A stretch of DNA of 64,000 nt from Pedobacter psychroterrae (GTDB lineage Bacteria > Bacteroidota > Bacteroidia > Sphingobacteriales > Sphingobacteriaceae), in NCBI RefSeq assembly GCF_004331695.1, contig NZ_SJSL01000001.1:1798001-1862000 (forward strand). Direction: 5' to 3'. Below are positions 8,101 to 16,766 of the stretch, piece after piece. How positions within the stretch are numbered: position 1 is the first letter of the stretch; each line of letters opens with the position of its first letter. Made by a program: the position numbers and the translations under genes. The notes under the pieces were generated by a model, which worked only from the letters and a program-made list of their open reading frames with translations, did not search any database and was not told the DNA's origin.

Positions 8101-10787
8101 ATCTTAAAGGTACTACCTTGAGAAACCATGAGCAGGATTGGCTAAAATCTAACTTGGCTAAATTTGCACAGATGCTGCAGGGCCAACGTGACAGGAATGC
8201 GGTAGCAAACAAGGTATTGTCTGAACTGGCCGAACTTGTAAATGCCCGTTACGGTGCTTTTTATATTCTAGAGCAGTTAGAGCCATTGGATGAGCCTAAG
8301 CTTAAATTGTTTGCAGGGTATGCCCATAAAACCAGTAAAAAGATTAATCAGGAATTTTCATTAAGCGAAGGGCTGGTAGGTCAATGTGCCATAGACAAGG
8401 AGCAAATCAGGATTACTAATTTTCCTAACGAAAACCTGCAAATTAGTTCGGGTATCGGAAGTGCAACACCACTGGATCTAGTAATTCTTCCCGTGCTTTT
8501 TGAAAACAATATAAAGGCGGTAATCGAATTGGCCTCTTTTGATACCTTTAGTAATACACACATCGACTTTTTGGATCAGTTAACGGAGAGTATTGGGATT
8601 GTACTCAACAACATCGAAACCAATACCCGTACTGAAGAGTTGTTAACCCAATCGCAATCCCTAGCAGGAGAGCTTTCTGCACAACAGGAAGAACTTAGAA
8701 GGGCAAATGATGAATTGCATGACAAGGGAAGATCATTAGAAGAGAAAGCAGAACAGTTGACCCTTACATCGAAATATAAATCAGAGTTCCTGGCCAATAT
8801 GTCTCATGAATTGAGAACGCCGCTAAACAGTCTCTTGATTCTTGCCCAGCAACTATTTGAGAACCATGAGGGGAATTTAACCGAAAAGCAAATTAAGTAT
8901 GCAAAAACCATCCATTCTTGCGGCGACGATCTGATTCAGCTGATCAATGATATCCTTGATCTTTCTAAAATCGAATCTGGGGTGATCTCGGCTGACGTGC
9001 TACCCGTAAGCTTTAAAGAAATTGCTTCTTTTGTTGAGTCGACCTTCAAACCGATTTCAGAAACCAAAAATCTGAAGTTCGAAATCAATATAGAAAATGG
9101 TTTGCCTGAAATGATAGAGACAGATATCCAGCGCTTAAACCAGATTTTGAAAAACCTGCTTTCCAATGCTTTTAAGTTTACCGAGAAAGGCAGTGTTAAG
9201 CTAAATATCTTTAAGCAAAGTACTAGTGCATACAGTGCTTTGAAGAAAAGTGAAGAGGTTATAGCTTTTTCAATTGAAGACACCGGAATTGGTATTTCCA
9301 GAAATACCCAAGGCATTATTTTTGAAGCTTTTCAACAGGCTGAAGGCTCTACCAGTAGAAAATATGGCGGTACCGGACTTGGACTTTCCATTAGTAAGGG
9401 TTTCGCCGAATTATTGGGCGGAACAATTACAGTTGGTAGCGAACTTGGGAAAGGAAGTGTATTTACGCTGCTACTTCCAATGAAGTACCAAGAAGGTATC
9501 ACTGTAGCTCCGCAAGGTTTGCTAAAAGAAATGTCCGGCTCAAATTATTCCAGAACAAATTTAATAGATACAACAGAGCACCAGATCGAAGATGACCGTC
9601 ACCATATCGTTGCAGAAGATAAGGTGATTATTGTTATCGAGGATGACTTAAGGTTCACAAAGATCGTGATGGATAAGGCACATGATATGAACCTGAAAGT
9701 GGTGGTGGCAATGGGCTATTTTGAGGTTTTTGAAAGTATCCAGAAATACAATCCGATTGCCATTACGCTAGACGTAAATATGCCCGATTCCAATGGATGG
9801 AAAATAATAAAATTACTAAAGGGCGACATTGCGTTAAGGCATATTCCGGTTCATTTGATCTCTGGCGAAGACAATAAAGCTATTGCACTGAAACTCGGCG
9901 CTAAGAGTTTTAGCCTCAAACCATTGTCTAATAAAGTATTAGATGATCTTATTTCGGGTATCATTGCTTTCCATGAGCAACAGGTGAAAAAGGTATTAGT
10001 GATAGATGACAACGAAACGGAATTGAATAGTATAAACGAATTATTAAAAAATGATGGGATAGTTATTACCTCTTCAAGTACAGCAAAAAAGGGACTTTCC
10101 TTGCTTAGAAATGAAATATTCGACTGTATTATCTTAGACTATATGTTGCCAGATGTGAAGGGAATGGAGTTGTTAAACAAGGTTAACTTACTGAAACGCC
10201 CGCAAACCACTATGATCATCCATTCGGCTAAAGAGTTTACGCATGATGAGTTGACCCAACTTAAACGGCTTAACCATAGGATCATCACCAAAACACCAAA
10301 TTCGAAAATCGATTTATTAGAAGCGATGGTGACATTGTTGCATGTAAATAAGAATCAGCTGAGCGTAGAAAAAATCAATTTACTTAATCAGTTACAGATT
10401 GGAGGTGATATCTTAAGTGCTAAAAAGGTTCTGGTTGTGGATGATGATGTGAGAAATCTCTTTGCGCTTACCGCTGCATTTGAAAGATCTAATATTGAGG
10501 TGCTTACTGCAGAAAGTGGTAGAGAAGCCATAGAAATACTGAACGGTGGTAAAAAAATTGATATCGTGCTGATGGATATTATGATGCCAGAGATGGATGG
10601 TTATGAGACCATTCAAATGATAAGGAAAGAGCCTAAGCACAAAAATCTCCCAATCATTGCTGTTACGGCAAAGGCAATGATAGGCGATAGACAGAAATGC
10701 ATTGATTCTGGGGCTTCGGATTATATCACTAAACCAGTAAAAACTGACCAATTACAATCGTTGATGAAAATATGGTTGATAAAGTAA
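5139..10787 (+). CDS. Giant soluble hybrid histidine kinase: poly-HAMP, GAF, kinase core, three receivers
   Basis: 1882 residues with no signal peptide or membrane segment, so probably cytoplasmic. Order: about three divergent HAMP-like modules (residues 25-165); nine 92-residue tandem units (168-995), each holding two HAMP-like modules; a GAF-like domain (about 1020-1155); a coiled coil (1160-1215); HisKA with phosphoacceptor His1223 in [10 protein letters not shown]; HATPase with N box NAFKFT and G boxes DTGIGIS and GGTGLGLS; then receivers with predicted phosphoacceptor Asp1545, Asp1667 and Asp1813. The architecture resembles the group III poly-HAMP kinases known from fungi (Nik1/Os1 type) and large Bacteroidota kinases. 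The second receiver lacks a clear Thr/Ser-Ala switch motif and may be degenerate. It is followed after 7 bp by a second kinase. The input signal is unknown. Confidence 0.9.
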   Translation: MNATELTIAAPDLAETINGSLDLKELLNVLSSVKSGRLSIRMPVTQAGIEGRICEVLNDIIDMNQRFVAELSSAEKTIGKKGNLSKRIELPEAKGEWANGVSSLNTLITDLTSPTLEIANMINSVANGDLSKQIPLEISGQPLKGEFLRIAKESNQMLSKLRLFSMEVTRVARQVGSEGKLGEQAKIKGVAGVWAELTDSVNQMAGNLTAQVRNVAAVTTAVAKGDLSRKITVEAKGEILELKNTINTMVDQLNSFSSEVTRVALEVGTEGKLGGQAEVPGVAGTWKDLTDSVNRMAGNLTSQVRNIAGVTTAVANGDLSKKITVDVKGEMLELKKTINTMVDQLNSFASEVTRVALEVGTEGKLGGQARVKGVGGVWKDLTDSVNQMGSNLTDQVRNIAGVTTAVAKGDLSRKITVDAKGELLELKNTINTMVDQLNSFSSEVTRVAREVGSEGQLGGQANVPGVGGTWKDLTDSVNQMAGNLTGQVRNIAEVTTAVAKGDLSKKITVDVQGEMLELKITINTMVDQLNSFGSEVTRVAREVGSEGQLGGQANVPGVGGTWKDLTDSVNKMADNLTSQVRNIAEVTTAVAKGDLSRKITVNAKGELLELKDTINTMVDQLRGFASEVTRVAREVGSEGQLGGQANVPGVDGTWKDLTDSVNKMAGNLTAQLRNIADVAIAVANGDLSKKITVDVRGEILQLKETINTMVDQLRGFASEVTRVAREVGTDGNLGGQAFVPGVAGTWKDLTDSVNQMSSNLTSQVRNIAEVTKAVASGDLSKTVIIDVKGEMMDLKNTINTMVDQLNSFASEVTRVAREVGTEGKLGGQAQVKGVGGTWKDLTDSVNQMASNLTGQIRGIAKVATGIAKGNLKQRLSINALGEVAQLTDTINEMIDTLAVFADQVTTVAREVGVQGRLGGQASVPGASGTWKDLTENVNQLAQNLTTQVRSISEVASAVTKGDLTRTIRVDAKGELEALKDTINQMIANLKGTTLRNHEQDWLKSNLAKFAQMLQGQRDRNAVANKVLSELAELVNARYGAFYILEQLEPLDEPKLKLFAGYAHKTSKKINQEFSLSEGLVGQCAIDKEQIRITNFPNENLQISSGIGSATPLDLVILPVLFENNIKAVIELASFDTFSNTHIDFLDQLTESIGIVLNNIETNTRTEELLTQSQSLAGELSAQQEELRRANDELHDKGRSLEEKAEQLTLTSKYKSEFLANMSHELRTPLNSLLILAQQLFENHEGNLTEKQIKYAKTIHSCGDDLIQLINDILDLSKIESGVISADVLPVSFKEIASFVESTFKPISETKNLKFEINIENGLPEMIETDIQRLNQILKNLLSNAFKFTEKGSVKLNIFKQSTSAYSALKKSEEVIAFSIEDTGIGISRNTQGIIFEAFQQAEGSTSRKYGGTGLGLSISKGFAELLGGTITVGSELGKGSVFTLLLPMKYQEGITVAPQGLLKEMSGSNYSRTNLIDTTEHQIEDDRHHIVAEDKVIIVIEDDLRFTKIVMDKAHDMNLKVVVAMGYFEVFESIQKYNPIAITLDVNMPDSNGWKIIKLLKGDIALRHIPVHLISGEDNKAIALKLGAKSFSLKPLSNKVLDDLISGIIAFHEQQVKKVLVIDDNETELNSINELLKNDGIVITSSSTAKKGLSLLRNEIFDCIILDYMLPDVKGMELLNKVNLLKRPQTTMIIHSAKEFTHDELTQLKRLNHRIITKTPNSKIDLLEAMVTLLHVNKNQLSVEKINLLNQLQIGGDILSAKKVLVVDDDVRNLFALTAAFERSNIEVLTAESGREAIEILNGGKKIDIVLMDIMMPEMDGYETIQMIRKEPKHKNLPIIAVTAKAMIGDRQKCIDSGASDYITKPVKTDQLQSLMKIWLIK
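5640..8123 (+). repeat. Nine tandem 276-bp coding repeats (double-HAMP units)
   Basis: Units begin at 5640 and recur every 276 bp exactly (5640, 5916, 6192 and so on to 7848), with no indels. The codons for the VTRVA...VG.EG.LGGQ motif mark each start. The middle units (roughly 3 to 8) are the most alike at DNA and protein level; the first and last are more diverged (the ninth has VTTVA and [10 protein letters not shown]). Each unit encodes a divergent HAMP ([13 protein letters not shown]) and a more canonical one ([14 protein letters not shown]). The regularity points to unequal recombination or gene conversion within the array. Confidence 0.92.
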
Positions 10788-10794
10788 TAGCGAA

Positions 10795-12021
10795 ATGAGC
10801 CTTGATCAGAATATTAAGATACTAATCGTTGACGATAGCCCAAACAACCTCATGTCTATTGAAGTGGCGCTGGAAGGAGGCGGGTATGGCTTTTCGCGTG
10901 CACTATCTGGGCGTGAGGCATTAAGGGTATTGTTGCATGACCAAGATTTCTCTCTAATTCTTTTAGATGTGAAGATGCCCATCATGGATGGTTACGAAAC
11001 TGCTGAACTGATTTATGAACGGGATAGCTTGAAAGATATTCCAATTATTTTTATTACTGCTCACGACTACGAAGAGGCGGCAATGTTTAAAGGTTACAGG
11101 GCTGGTGCTGTAGATTTTATACGTAAACCTTTTAATCCGGAAATGTTAAGAACGAAGGTAGCTGTATTCGCAGAGATATTTAGGAAGAACCAATTACTTA
11201 AAAGACAGGAAGAGCGATTAAAGGCAAGTAATGAAAAACTGGTGATATTAAATGCTGAATTGGAGAACAGGGTTAACGAGCGTACTGCCGAACTCCTGGA
11301 TCTTAATACAGAATTAAGGGCATTGAACCTGTCTAAAGATAGGTTCCTTTCGGTCATCTCACACGATCTGAGAAACCCATTAAGCAGTATTCTGGTTTCC
11401 TCAGAGTTTATAAATAAGCATGCAGCAAAGATTACAGAAAAGCAGGTGCTTAGCCTATCAGGTATTATCCACAAAACAGCAAAAGAGATCCTTCAACAAT
11501 TGAACGATTTGGTAGACTGGGCGATGAAGCAACGGGAAAAATCGAAGTTTAATCCTTGCAAGTTAGATCTTAGAAAAGAAATTGACCAGTCGTTAGAACT
11601 GCTAAGATCCTATGCTAATCAGAAAAAAGTGAATTTGGAGAATCGGGTGCAGCCGGAAATCTGTATTAAAGCTGATGAATACATGCTCCGCTCTATTCTT
11701 CAGAATGTAATTACGAATGCTTTAAAGTATACGGCTGTTGGCGGAGAGCCAATTATAATTACGGCGACGGAGTTAGCAGAGGAAGTTGAAATTTGCATTA
11801 CAGACTATGGCATAGGAATGTCTGACGAAACCTTGCGCACTTTTCTCGATTTTAAAGGTAACAAATCTGAACATGGTACCCTTGGCGAGCAAGGTAGTGG
11901 GTTAGGTTTGTTATTGGTAAGTGAATTTGTATCTCAGCACAGCGGAACGATTACCGTAGAAAGCCAACAAGGGGTTGGCACCGGATTTAAGTTTACGATG
12001 CCAACATTTCAAGAAATATGA
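10795..12021 (+). CDS. Receiver-histidine kinase (REC, HisKA, HATPase)
   Basis: 408 residues, soluble. An N-terminal receiver (about 8-125) carries the acidic pair in VDDSPNN, phosphoacceptor Asp58 in LLDVKMP, a Thr in FITAHD and Lys in RKPF. A coiled coil (about 130-180) leads into HisKA with His190 in VISHDLRNP, then HATPase with N box NVITNALKYT, G1 DYGIGMS and G2 GSGLGLLL. It starts 7 bp after the giant hybrid kinase and is surely cotranscribed. The pair would form a phosphorelay in which the REC here may receive phosphate from the upstream kinase. No DNA-binding output domain is encoded nearby. Confidence 0.9.
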   Translation: MSLDQNIKILIVDDSPNNLMSIEVALEGGGYGFSRALSGREALRVLLHDQDFSLILLDVKMPIMDGYETAELIYERDSLKDIPIIFITAHDYEEAAMFKGYRAGAVDFIRKPFNPEMLRTKVAVFAEIFRKNQLLKRQEERLKASNEKLVILNAELENRVNERTAELLDLNTELRALNLSKDRFLSVISHDLRNPLSSILVSSEFINKHAAKITEKQVLSLSGIIHKTAKEILQQLNDLVDWAMKQREKSKFNPCKLDLRKEIDQSLELLRSYANQKKVNLENRVQPEICIKADEYMLRSILQNVITNALKYTAVGGEPIIITATELAEEVEICITDYGIGMSDETLRTFLDFKGNKSEHGTLGEQGSGLGLLLVSEFVSQHSGTITVESQQGVGTGFKFTMPTFQEI

Positions 12022-12258
12022 TCACTCCCCAGAGGTAGCGTTTTTCATCAGGAGTGTTAAATGCTTTATTGCTTTCTAGGTTAGTTATAAAACAAAAAAC
12101 CAGTTTCTTCCGTTTTATTCTTAACCATTTAAATATGAGATTAAATAAAGTTTTAACAGCAATGTTTTTTGTCACGGCAATATTTTGGTAACTTGGATGC
12201 CTGGCACAGAATAAAATGGATGGTTTTCAATATTGTCGTCATTAGGGGTTTCATCGGA

Positions 12259-13083
12259 CTATTGCTGTTTAGCCGACCTTAGCCAAATGAGGTTGTTATG
12301 GGAGAAGCTGTACATATCCTTCCACCAGGTTGCCCCTCCCCGGCAGGAGGAAATCAGAAGCTTATTCTTTTTATCCAATGTTACATCACAAAGGTCTGAG
12401 CATTTGGCTTTGGCTGCATTTGGTTCGGCCAGGATGTGAAAACGTTTAGAAGCCGGATGGTAGAGATAGATGCTGAAAGTCCGGTAAACACCCATTCCTG
12501 CGTCTGGGATTGAGAATGCAACGTCATCATAACCATCGAAGTTGTAATCGGCAATGGTGCCATTGCGCTGGGGATCGGGATGGTCGAATTCTGGTAGCTG
12601 GTTTGTTACCGTGTTGCCGTCCGGGTAGCTGAAGGTGAGGGTATTTTCGGTTGTATGCCGGAAGGAGATCAGGATACCATGAAGAAGGTACTGATCAAAC
12701 TTTGCCTCGTCTCCGGGTGCTTTGATATGCTCCAATGGAAATGACTTGCAGTCTTTACCTCGTTTGTACCAGGTTCCTGATATTTTTACCCCGTTCTGGG
12801 TAAGTCCGTAGCTGCCGGTAATCTTTCCGGCGATGACTTCGTCCCACACGTAAGTGACTTTTGATAAGGCAGCTTTTCCCTGACTGCTCCGGGTTTTTAT
12901 CCTTAATGGGAGGATCCCTTGCTGTCCCCGGTACTGGACAAATGCACCTTTTCCTTCAGTGCCGAAGTAAATGTCGAGTAGGAAAGGCTTCGCCCCGCCG
13001 CTGGATTTAAGGGAGAAGGGCTGGGCTTTTGCCTGGAGAATCAGGAACAGGAATGCGATTACGGAGGGCAATTTATTTAGCAT
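12259..13083 (-). CDS. Secreted XAC2610-like protein (VCBS/FG-GAP-type), function unknown
   Basis: 274 residues from the ATG at 13083, which gives a clean Sec signal (MLNKLPSVIAFLFLILQAKA); an upstream in-frame ATG at 13137 would add 18 polar residues before it. The central segment IADYNFDGYDDVAF resembles the aspartate-rich loop of XAC2610-related and FG-GAP/VCBS proteins, which bind calcium in some relatives. The N-terminal half has beta-rich sequence of no recognised type. The last 42 codons are duplicated as a fragment at 17737-17865. A periplasmic or surface location is likely; the biochemical role is unknown. Confidence 0.65.
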   Translation of the reverse strand: MLNKLPSVIAFLFLILQAKAQPFSLKSSGGAKPFLLDIYFGTEGKGAFVQYRGQQGILPLRIKTRSSQGKAALSKVTYVWDEVIAGKITGSYGLTQNGVKISGTWYKRGKDCKSFPLEHIKAPGDEAKFDQYLLHGILISFRHTTENTLTFSYPDGNTVTNQLPEFDHPDPQRNGTIADYNFDGYDDVAFSIPDAGMGVYRTFSIYLYHPASKRFHILAEPNAAKAKCSDLCDVTLDKKNKLLISSCRGGATWWKDMYSFSHNNLIWLRSAKQQ

Positions 13084-13211
13084 GAATCTTGGTTTTACTA
13101 TTCTCTGGCATTTATTGTGCCGTTGATTTTTAAACAATTGATCATTATGGCTGGTTCATCTAAATAAAGATTAATTTGGCCATCTAATTAACCCCATGAA
13201 CTACCTGATGA

Positions 13212-13400
13212 TTACTTGTCAATAAGGATCAGACTTTTCTTCCCTTTGCGGTGACAGAAGTAAAAGGAGAGTGGATTAAAGTAAAAAAGGGATTTGGCCG
13301 GGAATCTAATTTCGACACTGGAAGGAACTACGATGGCTGGATCAAGTGGCGTGAGGGAGCGGATCTGCTAATCGATATTACGGAAAGGACTTATGAATAA
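13212..13400 (+). pseudogene. Fragment of an SH3-like domain protein (3' end only)
   Basis: A plus-strand frame open from 13212 to the TAA at 13398-13400 encodes about 62 residues without a plausible ATG. The text TEVKGEWIKVKKG followed by GWIKWREGADLLIDI resembles the C-terminal part of a bacterial SH3-like domain in a Bacteroidota secreted protein. No matching upstream half is visible between 13137 and 13212. It lies next to the XAC2610-like gene on the opposite strand. The call is a gene remnant, not a functional gene. Confidence 0.4.
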
Positions 13401-13533
13401 ATTTGGGAGAGTTTGACCAGGGTGAAGATTACGTACACTGTTTGAACAACTGATAGCGGTTATGTGTTCATGGTGGCTGATTGTAACACTTCCACCCGAA
13501 GTAGTGTCAAAGAAGTCTTGAAAGATAATCATT

Positions 13534-14871
13534 ATGAAAGGCAATTATTTGATCATCAAAGCTTTGTTTACAGTTTTAGCCACATTCCAAATTAGCTATG
13601 GTCAAACCAATAAGCTCCGTTCGGAAATAAATCCTGCGCTCAAAAACTATATTAACAAGCCAGACAAATCTCTTGACTGGAAGGACTATAAGCAGTCGAA
13701 GACTACTGAAGGCAATTACTATGAGATAAACCTCACTTCCCAAACCTGGCAGGAAATCCCCTGGCAGCACAGACTTATCGTGTACTTTCCTAAGCATGCA
13801 AAGTACCCTGGCACTATGATGGTGAATTTAATGCATGGACACCTATATGTTCGTGATCATGCTTTGACAAGCTTAAAGATAATCAGTGATTCTACGGGAA
13901 CACCAGCCGCCATGCTTTATGATATTCCAAATCAGCCTTTGTTCAATGGCAAAGAGGAAGATGACTTACAAGCATTTACTTTTTCGCAATACATCAAAAC
14001 GGGTGATGAGAGCTGGCCATTACTATTTCCCATGGTGAAAAGTGTAGTAAGGGCCATGGATGTTGTACAGCTGTTAGCACCCAAAGAAAGCGAATCGGCT
14101 GTAAATGATTTTGTAGTCGCTGGGCATTCTAAACGCGGACATACGACATGGCTGACGGCGGCAATAGACAATCGTGTAAAAGGGATTATTCCAATCGCTA
14201 TCGATATATTAAATTCCAGTGTTCAATTGCCACACCATCTGGAAACTTTTGGAGAATACAGTACTCCTTCTAAAGCCGCGGGGGATTTTCTACAGGAACT
14301 AAAGCAGCCACTAGGCCAGACTTTGATTCAAATGGTAGACCCGTACACTTACCGCGACCAATTGACGATACCTAAGTTAATCGTATCTGCTACCAATGAT
14401 GATTTCTTCACTACTGATGCTTTGAATTTATACTGGGATGGATTGAAGGCCCCTAAGTCTATGCTATACCTTCCTAATGCTAACCACGTGATGGCTTATT
14501 CGGATTCGCGAATCAACCAAACTGCGTTCGCTTTTATTCGAGCTATCGCTGGGCACAAAAATCTTCCTACGCTTAGCTGGCAGTATATCAAGCATAAAAA
14601 TAGCATAGTACTGAAAATAAATGCTGATTCTCCTGCGACTAAGGCGTCTTTGTGGACTGCTGTGTCGAAGAATAAAGATTTTCGCCAGGCAAGATGGAGT
14701 TCTCAGCCGATGGAGACAAAAAATGTTAGCGAATTTCATAAAGAGTATCTGATAGAGGTACCCCTACCTGCAAGTGGATATCTAGCTATTTTTGGAGAAA
14801 TAGCGTTTCTCAAGGATGGACATACCTTTCGGCTCTCGACTCAGACAAAAATTAGTTCTGGTAAAGAGTAA
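13534..14871 (+). CDS. PhoPQ-activated pathogenicity-related (PqaA-like) alpha/beta hydrolase
   Basis: 445 residues with a Sec signal (MKGNYLIIKALFTVLATFQISYGQ). The central segment VVAGHSKRGHTTWLTAA then DNRVKGIIPIAIDILN is characteristic of the PhoPQ_related family; Ser in GHSKRG sits at the nucleophile elbow of an alpha/beta hydrolase fold, with a candidate Asp in NDDFF and His in ANHVMAY. The family is named for Salmonella PqaA, whose substrate is not established. It is a single gene with no close partners, followed by the direct repeat that borders the hipBA module. Confidence 0.82.
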   Translation: MKGNYLIIKALFTVLATFQISYGQTNKLRSEINPALKNYINKPDKSLDWKDYKQSKTTEGNYYEINLTSQTWQEIPWQHRLIVYFPKHAKYPGTMMVNLMHGHLYVRDHALTSLKIISDSTGTPAAMLYDIPNQPLFNGKEEDDLQAFTFSQYIKTGDESWPLLFPMVKSVVRAMDVVQLLAPKESESAVNDFVVAGHSKRGHTTWLTAAIDNRVKGIIPIAIDILNSSVQLPHHLETFGEYSTPSKAAGDFLQELKQPLGQTLIQMVDPYTYRDQLTIPKLIVSATNDDFFTTDALNLYWDGLKAPKSMLYLPNANHVMAYSDSRINQTAFAFIRAIAGHKNLPTLSWQYIKHKNSIVLKINADSPATKASLWTAVSKNKDFRQARWSSQPMETKNVSEFHKEYLIEVPLPASGYLAIFGEIAFLKDGHTFRLSTQTKISSGKE

Positions 14872-14889
14872 TGAAGAAATTTTGTCGCT

Positions 14890-14909
14890 AAATCGTGAGG
14901 CCCCTAGTA
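14890..14909 (+). repeat. Left direct repeat flanking hipBA
   Basis: A 20-bp sequence ending in the 13-mer GAGGCCCCTAGTA; it matches 16704-16723 at 18 of 20 positions in the same orientation. It lies 19 bp after the pqaA-like stop and about 240 bp before hipB. This is compatible with an insertion footprint or attachment-site pair. Confidence 0.6.
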
Positions 14910-15002
14910 CTCAGCAACGGTTATTTTTGCTGTATATTTAAGAGAATGCCTTTAGGTAAATATCTAGAGGAATTTATTTAAAACAATTCACTAGTTGCTT
15001 GA

Positions 15003-15024
15003 AATGGATAATATTATGCCCATT
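15003..15024. promoter_or_regulatory. Operator-like palindrome O1 upstream of hipB
   Basis: Half-sites AATGGATA and TGCCCATT are separated by 6 bp. It is imperfect, but follows the same AATGGATA-N6-TATCCATT pattern as two further sites at 15034 and 15110. HipB proteins bind such inverted repeats to repress their own operon. Confidence 0.55.
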
Positions 15025-15033
15025 TTATCTAGT

Positions 15034-15055
15034 AATGAATATAATATTATCCATT
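15034..15055. promoter_or_regulatory. Operator-like palindrome O2 upstream of hipB
   Basis: AATGAATA-N6-TATCCATT, one mismatch between the arms. It begins 31 bp (about three helical turns) after O1, which would place the two on the same DNA face. Confidence 0.6.
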
Positions 15056-15105
15056 TTGTGTTTCGACTTTCTTATGCTTTTAGTATATTTTATAGAAGTT
15101 TTAGT

Positions 15106-15113
15106 TATATTTG
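15106..15113 (+). promoter_or_regulatory. -7 box (TATATTTG) of the hipBA promoter
   Basis: An exact TAnnTTTG box ending 18 bp before the hipB ATG. Its last four bases overlap the third operator-like palindrome, so a bound repressor would cover the promoter and transcription start. Confidence 0.6.
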
Positions 15114-15131
15114 GATATAATACTATCCATT
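15110..15131. promoter_or_regulatory. Operator-like palindrome O3 abutting the hipB start codon
   Basis: TTTGGATA-N6-TATCCATT, ending directly before the ATG at 15132. The core GGATA-N6-TATCC is perfect. It is the best-formed of the three sites and overlaps the -7 box. Confidence 0.65.
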
Positions 15132-15422
15132 ATGAAATCAAGGAAGGCTGTGATCTTTCCCAAGTATCAAAAAATTTGGGATCAGCTTGGTGAGAATATC
15201 AAGTTGGCTAGAAAACGTAGGAAACTCACTGCCATTCAGCTTGCTGAACGTGCTGCTATTGAAAGGCTAACCCTTCGCAAAATAGAGAGAGGTGATCCTA
15301 GCGTATCTATGGGGGCTTATTTCAATGTGCTCAGGGCATTAAATTTACAGGAGGATTTCCTTAAACTTGCTGTCGATGATGAACTTGGTAGAAAACTTCA
15401 GGATTTAGATCTGTTAACCTAA
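15132..15422 (+). CDS. hipB: HipB-like XRE-family antitoxin
   Basis: 96 residues from ATG 15132; an in-frame TTG at 15111 lies inside the -7 box and is rejected. The helix-turn-helix occupies about residues 15-70 (IKLARKRRKLTAIQLAERAAIERLTLRKIERGDPSVSM, read in parts), typical of Cro/C1-type HipB. The stop TAA overlaps the hipA ATG by one base, so the two are translationally coupled. Three operator-like palindromes and a promoter box sit directly upstream, matching the autorepression known for HipBA systems. The partner kinase is intact, so the antitoxin is expected to be functional. Confidence 0.85.
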   Translation: MKSRKAVIFPKYQKIWDQLGENIKLARKRRKLTAIQLAERAAIERLTLRKIERGDPSVSMGAYFNVLRALNLQEDFLKLAVDDELGRKLQDLDLLT

Positions 15423-16681
15423 TGGCAGCAACGAAAACAGATATATGGGTGTATGCTCATTGGAAAGGTATGGGTGCCCCGAAATGCATAGGTGTAATAT
15501 CTGCACAGCAAAGTAAAGGGAGCAGAATATTCGGTTTTGAGTACGATAAAGACTGGCTAAAGTCAGATCAGGTTTTCTTACTTGATCCCGAAATTGGATT
15601 ATACCCAGGAACTCAATATCCAGATAAAAAAGACAATTTTGGTGTATTTATGGATTCGATGCCCGATACATGGGGGAGAAAACTCATGCTTCGCCGTGCT
15701 GCACAAAGAGTCCTCGTAAAAGGAGAGTCAACACCAAAACTATACGAGATTGACTTCTTGTTAGGCGTCCACGATGTTTCAAGAATGGGCGCACTCCGAT
15801 TCAAATTGGATCCTAACGGTTCTTTTCTAGATGACAACAAGGATAATCCAACCCCACCAATCACGAATTTGAGAGAGCTGCAGGCCAGTGTTAAAGCATA
15901 TGAAGAGGATGAGGACGGAAAAAATGGGGATGAATGGATTCCAATTCTTTTTGCACCGGGATCATCGTTGGGTGGAGCTCGGCCGAAAGCAAATGTTATT
16001 GACTTAGATGGTCACCTATGTATTGCAAAGTTTCCTTCAAAAGCCGACACAACTGACAAAGCAGCATGGGAATACCTGGCATACGAACTGGCCTGCAGAG
16101 CAGGAATCAATATGGCTATCTGCACTCTTGAAAAGGTAAGGGGTCCATATCATACATTTTTGTCAAGACGGTTTGATAGGGAAGCAGAGCAACGGATTCA
16201 TTTCGCATCAGCCATGACCATGACAAGGAACAGTGAAGATACCATTAGAGACGTCACTCCAAGTTACCTTGAAATAGCAGAATTTATACAAACATATGGT
16301 TCAAACATAGAGGCAGACTTACATCAACTGTGGAGGCGTATAGTGTTTCATATGGCGATCTCCAATACCGATGATCATTTTAGAAACCACGGATTTCTGC
16401 TAGAGGAAAAGGGTTGGAGATTATCCCCCGCCTATGATATTAATCCCTCGATAGATAAAAACGGACTGGCTTTAAATGTTGATATGGATAATAATGAACT
16501 GGATTTTGAGCTAGCTAAAAGTGTTGGTCAATTTTTCCAGCTTAATAAAGATCAGATGGATAAAATTCTAGATGAAATCGTCAGGGTAACCGAGGACTGG
16601 CGGCCATTAGCATCGAAATTAGGGATATCCCGCGCAGACCAGGAGACCATGTCTCCTGCATTTAGATTAGTTACAGGATAG
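15422..16681 (+). CDS. hipA: HipA-family serine/threonine kinase toxin
   Basis: 419 residues. An N-terminal subdomain with PDTWGRKLMLRR and a GVHDVSRMGALRF segment precedes the kinase domain. The loop GSSLGGARPK (residues 180-189) corresponds to the E. coli HipA P-loop, where Ser182 aligns with the autophosphorylated Ser150. The catalytic loop NTDDHFRN gives Asp317 and Asn322, and PAYDI gives metal-binding Asp339, all intact. E. coli HipA phosphorylates glutamyl-tRNA synthetase and causes growth arrest and persistence; the target here may differ. There is no separate HipS-like gene, so this is the two-gene form. The module is bordered by direct repeats. Confidence 0.88.
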   Translation: MAATKTDIWVYAHWKGMGAPKCIGVISAQQSKGSRIFGFEYDKDWLKSDQVFLLDPEIGLYPGTQYPDKKDNFGVFMDSMPDTWGRKLMLRRAAQRVLVKGESTPKLYEIDFLLGVHDVSRMGALRFKLDPNGSFLDDNKDNPTPPITNLRELQASVKAYEEDEDGKNGDEWIPILFAPGSSLGGARPKANVIDLDGHLCIAKFPSKADTTDKAAWEYLAYELACRAGINMAICTLEKVRGPYHTFLSRRFDREAEQRIHFASAMTMTRNSEDTIRDVTPSYLEIAEFIQTYGSNIEADLHQLWRRIVFHMAISNTDDHFRNHGFLLEEKGWRLSPAYDINPSIDKNGLALNVDMDNNELDFELAKSVGQFFQLNKDQMDKILDEIVRVTEDWRPLASKLGISRADQETMSPAFRLVTG

Positions 16682-16703
16682 CTTCTGAACCTCTTATGTA
16701 TTA

Positions 16704-16723
16704 AAATTGCGAGGCCCCTAGTA
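16704..16723 (+). repeat. Right direct repeat flanking hipBA
   Basis: The same 20-bp element as 14890-14909 (18 of 20 identical, including GAGGCCCCTAGTA), 23 bp after the hipA stop. The two copies are 1814 bp apart and enclose only hipBA with its control region. Confidence 0.6.
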
Positions 16724-16766
16724 GTAACAGAGGCTACCACGGCCTCAGCCCTTTACGACCTTAGAT

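Noticed and set aside
5640-8123. Regularly spaced repeats considered as a CRISPR array or satellite
   Set aside because: The period (276 bp) is far too long, the repeats are continuous coding sequence in frame, and there are no unique spacers or cas genes.
9274-9483. Plus-strand frame in another phase inside the kinase ATPase domain
   Set aside because: It is wholly inside a strongly supported coding region with no signal of its own.
12233-12439. Plus-strand 68-codon frame over the end of the XAC2610-like gene, with a similar frame at 17723-17968
   Set aside because: The similarity between the two exists only because both lie opposite the duplicated 3' end of the XAC2610-like gene; the minus-strand protein explains it.
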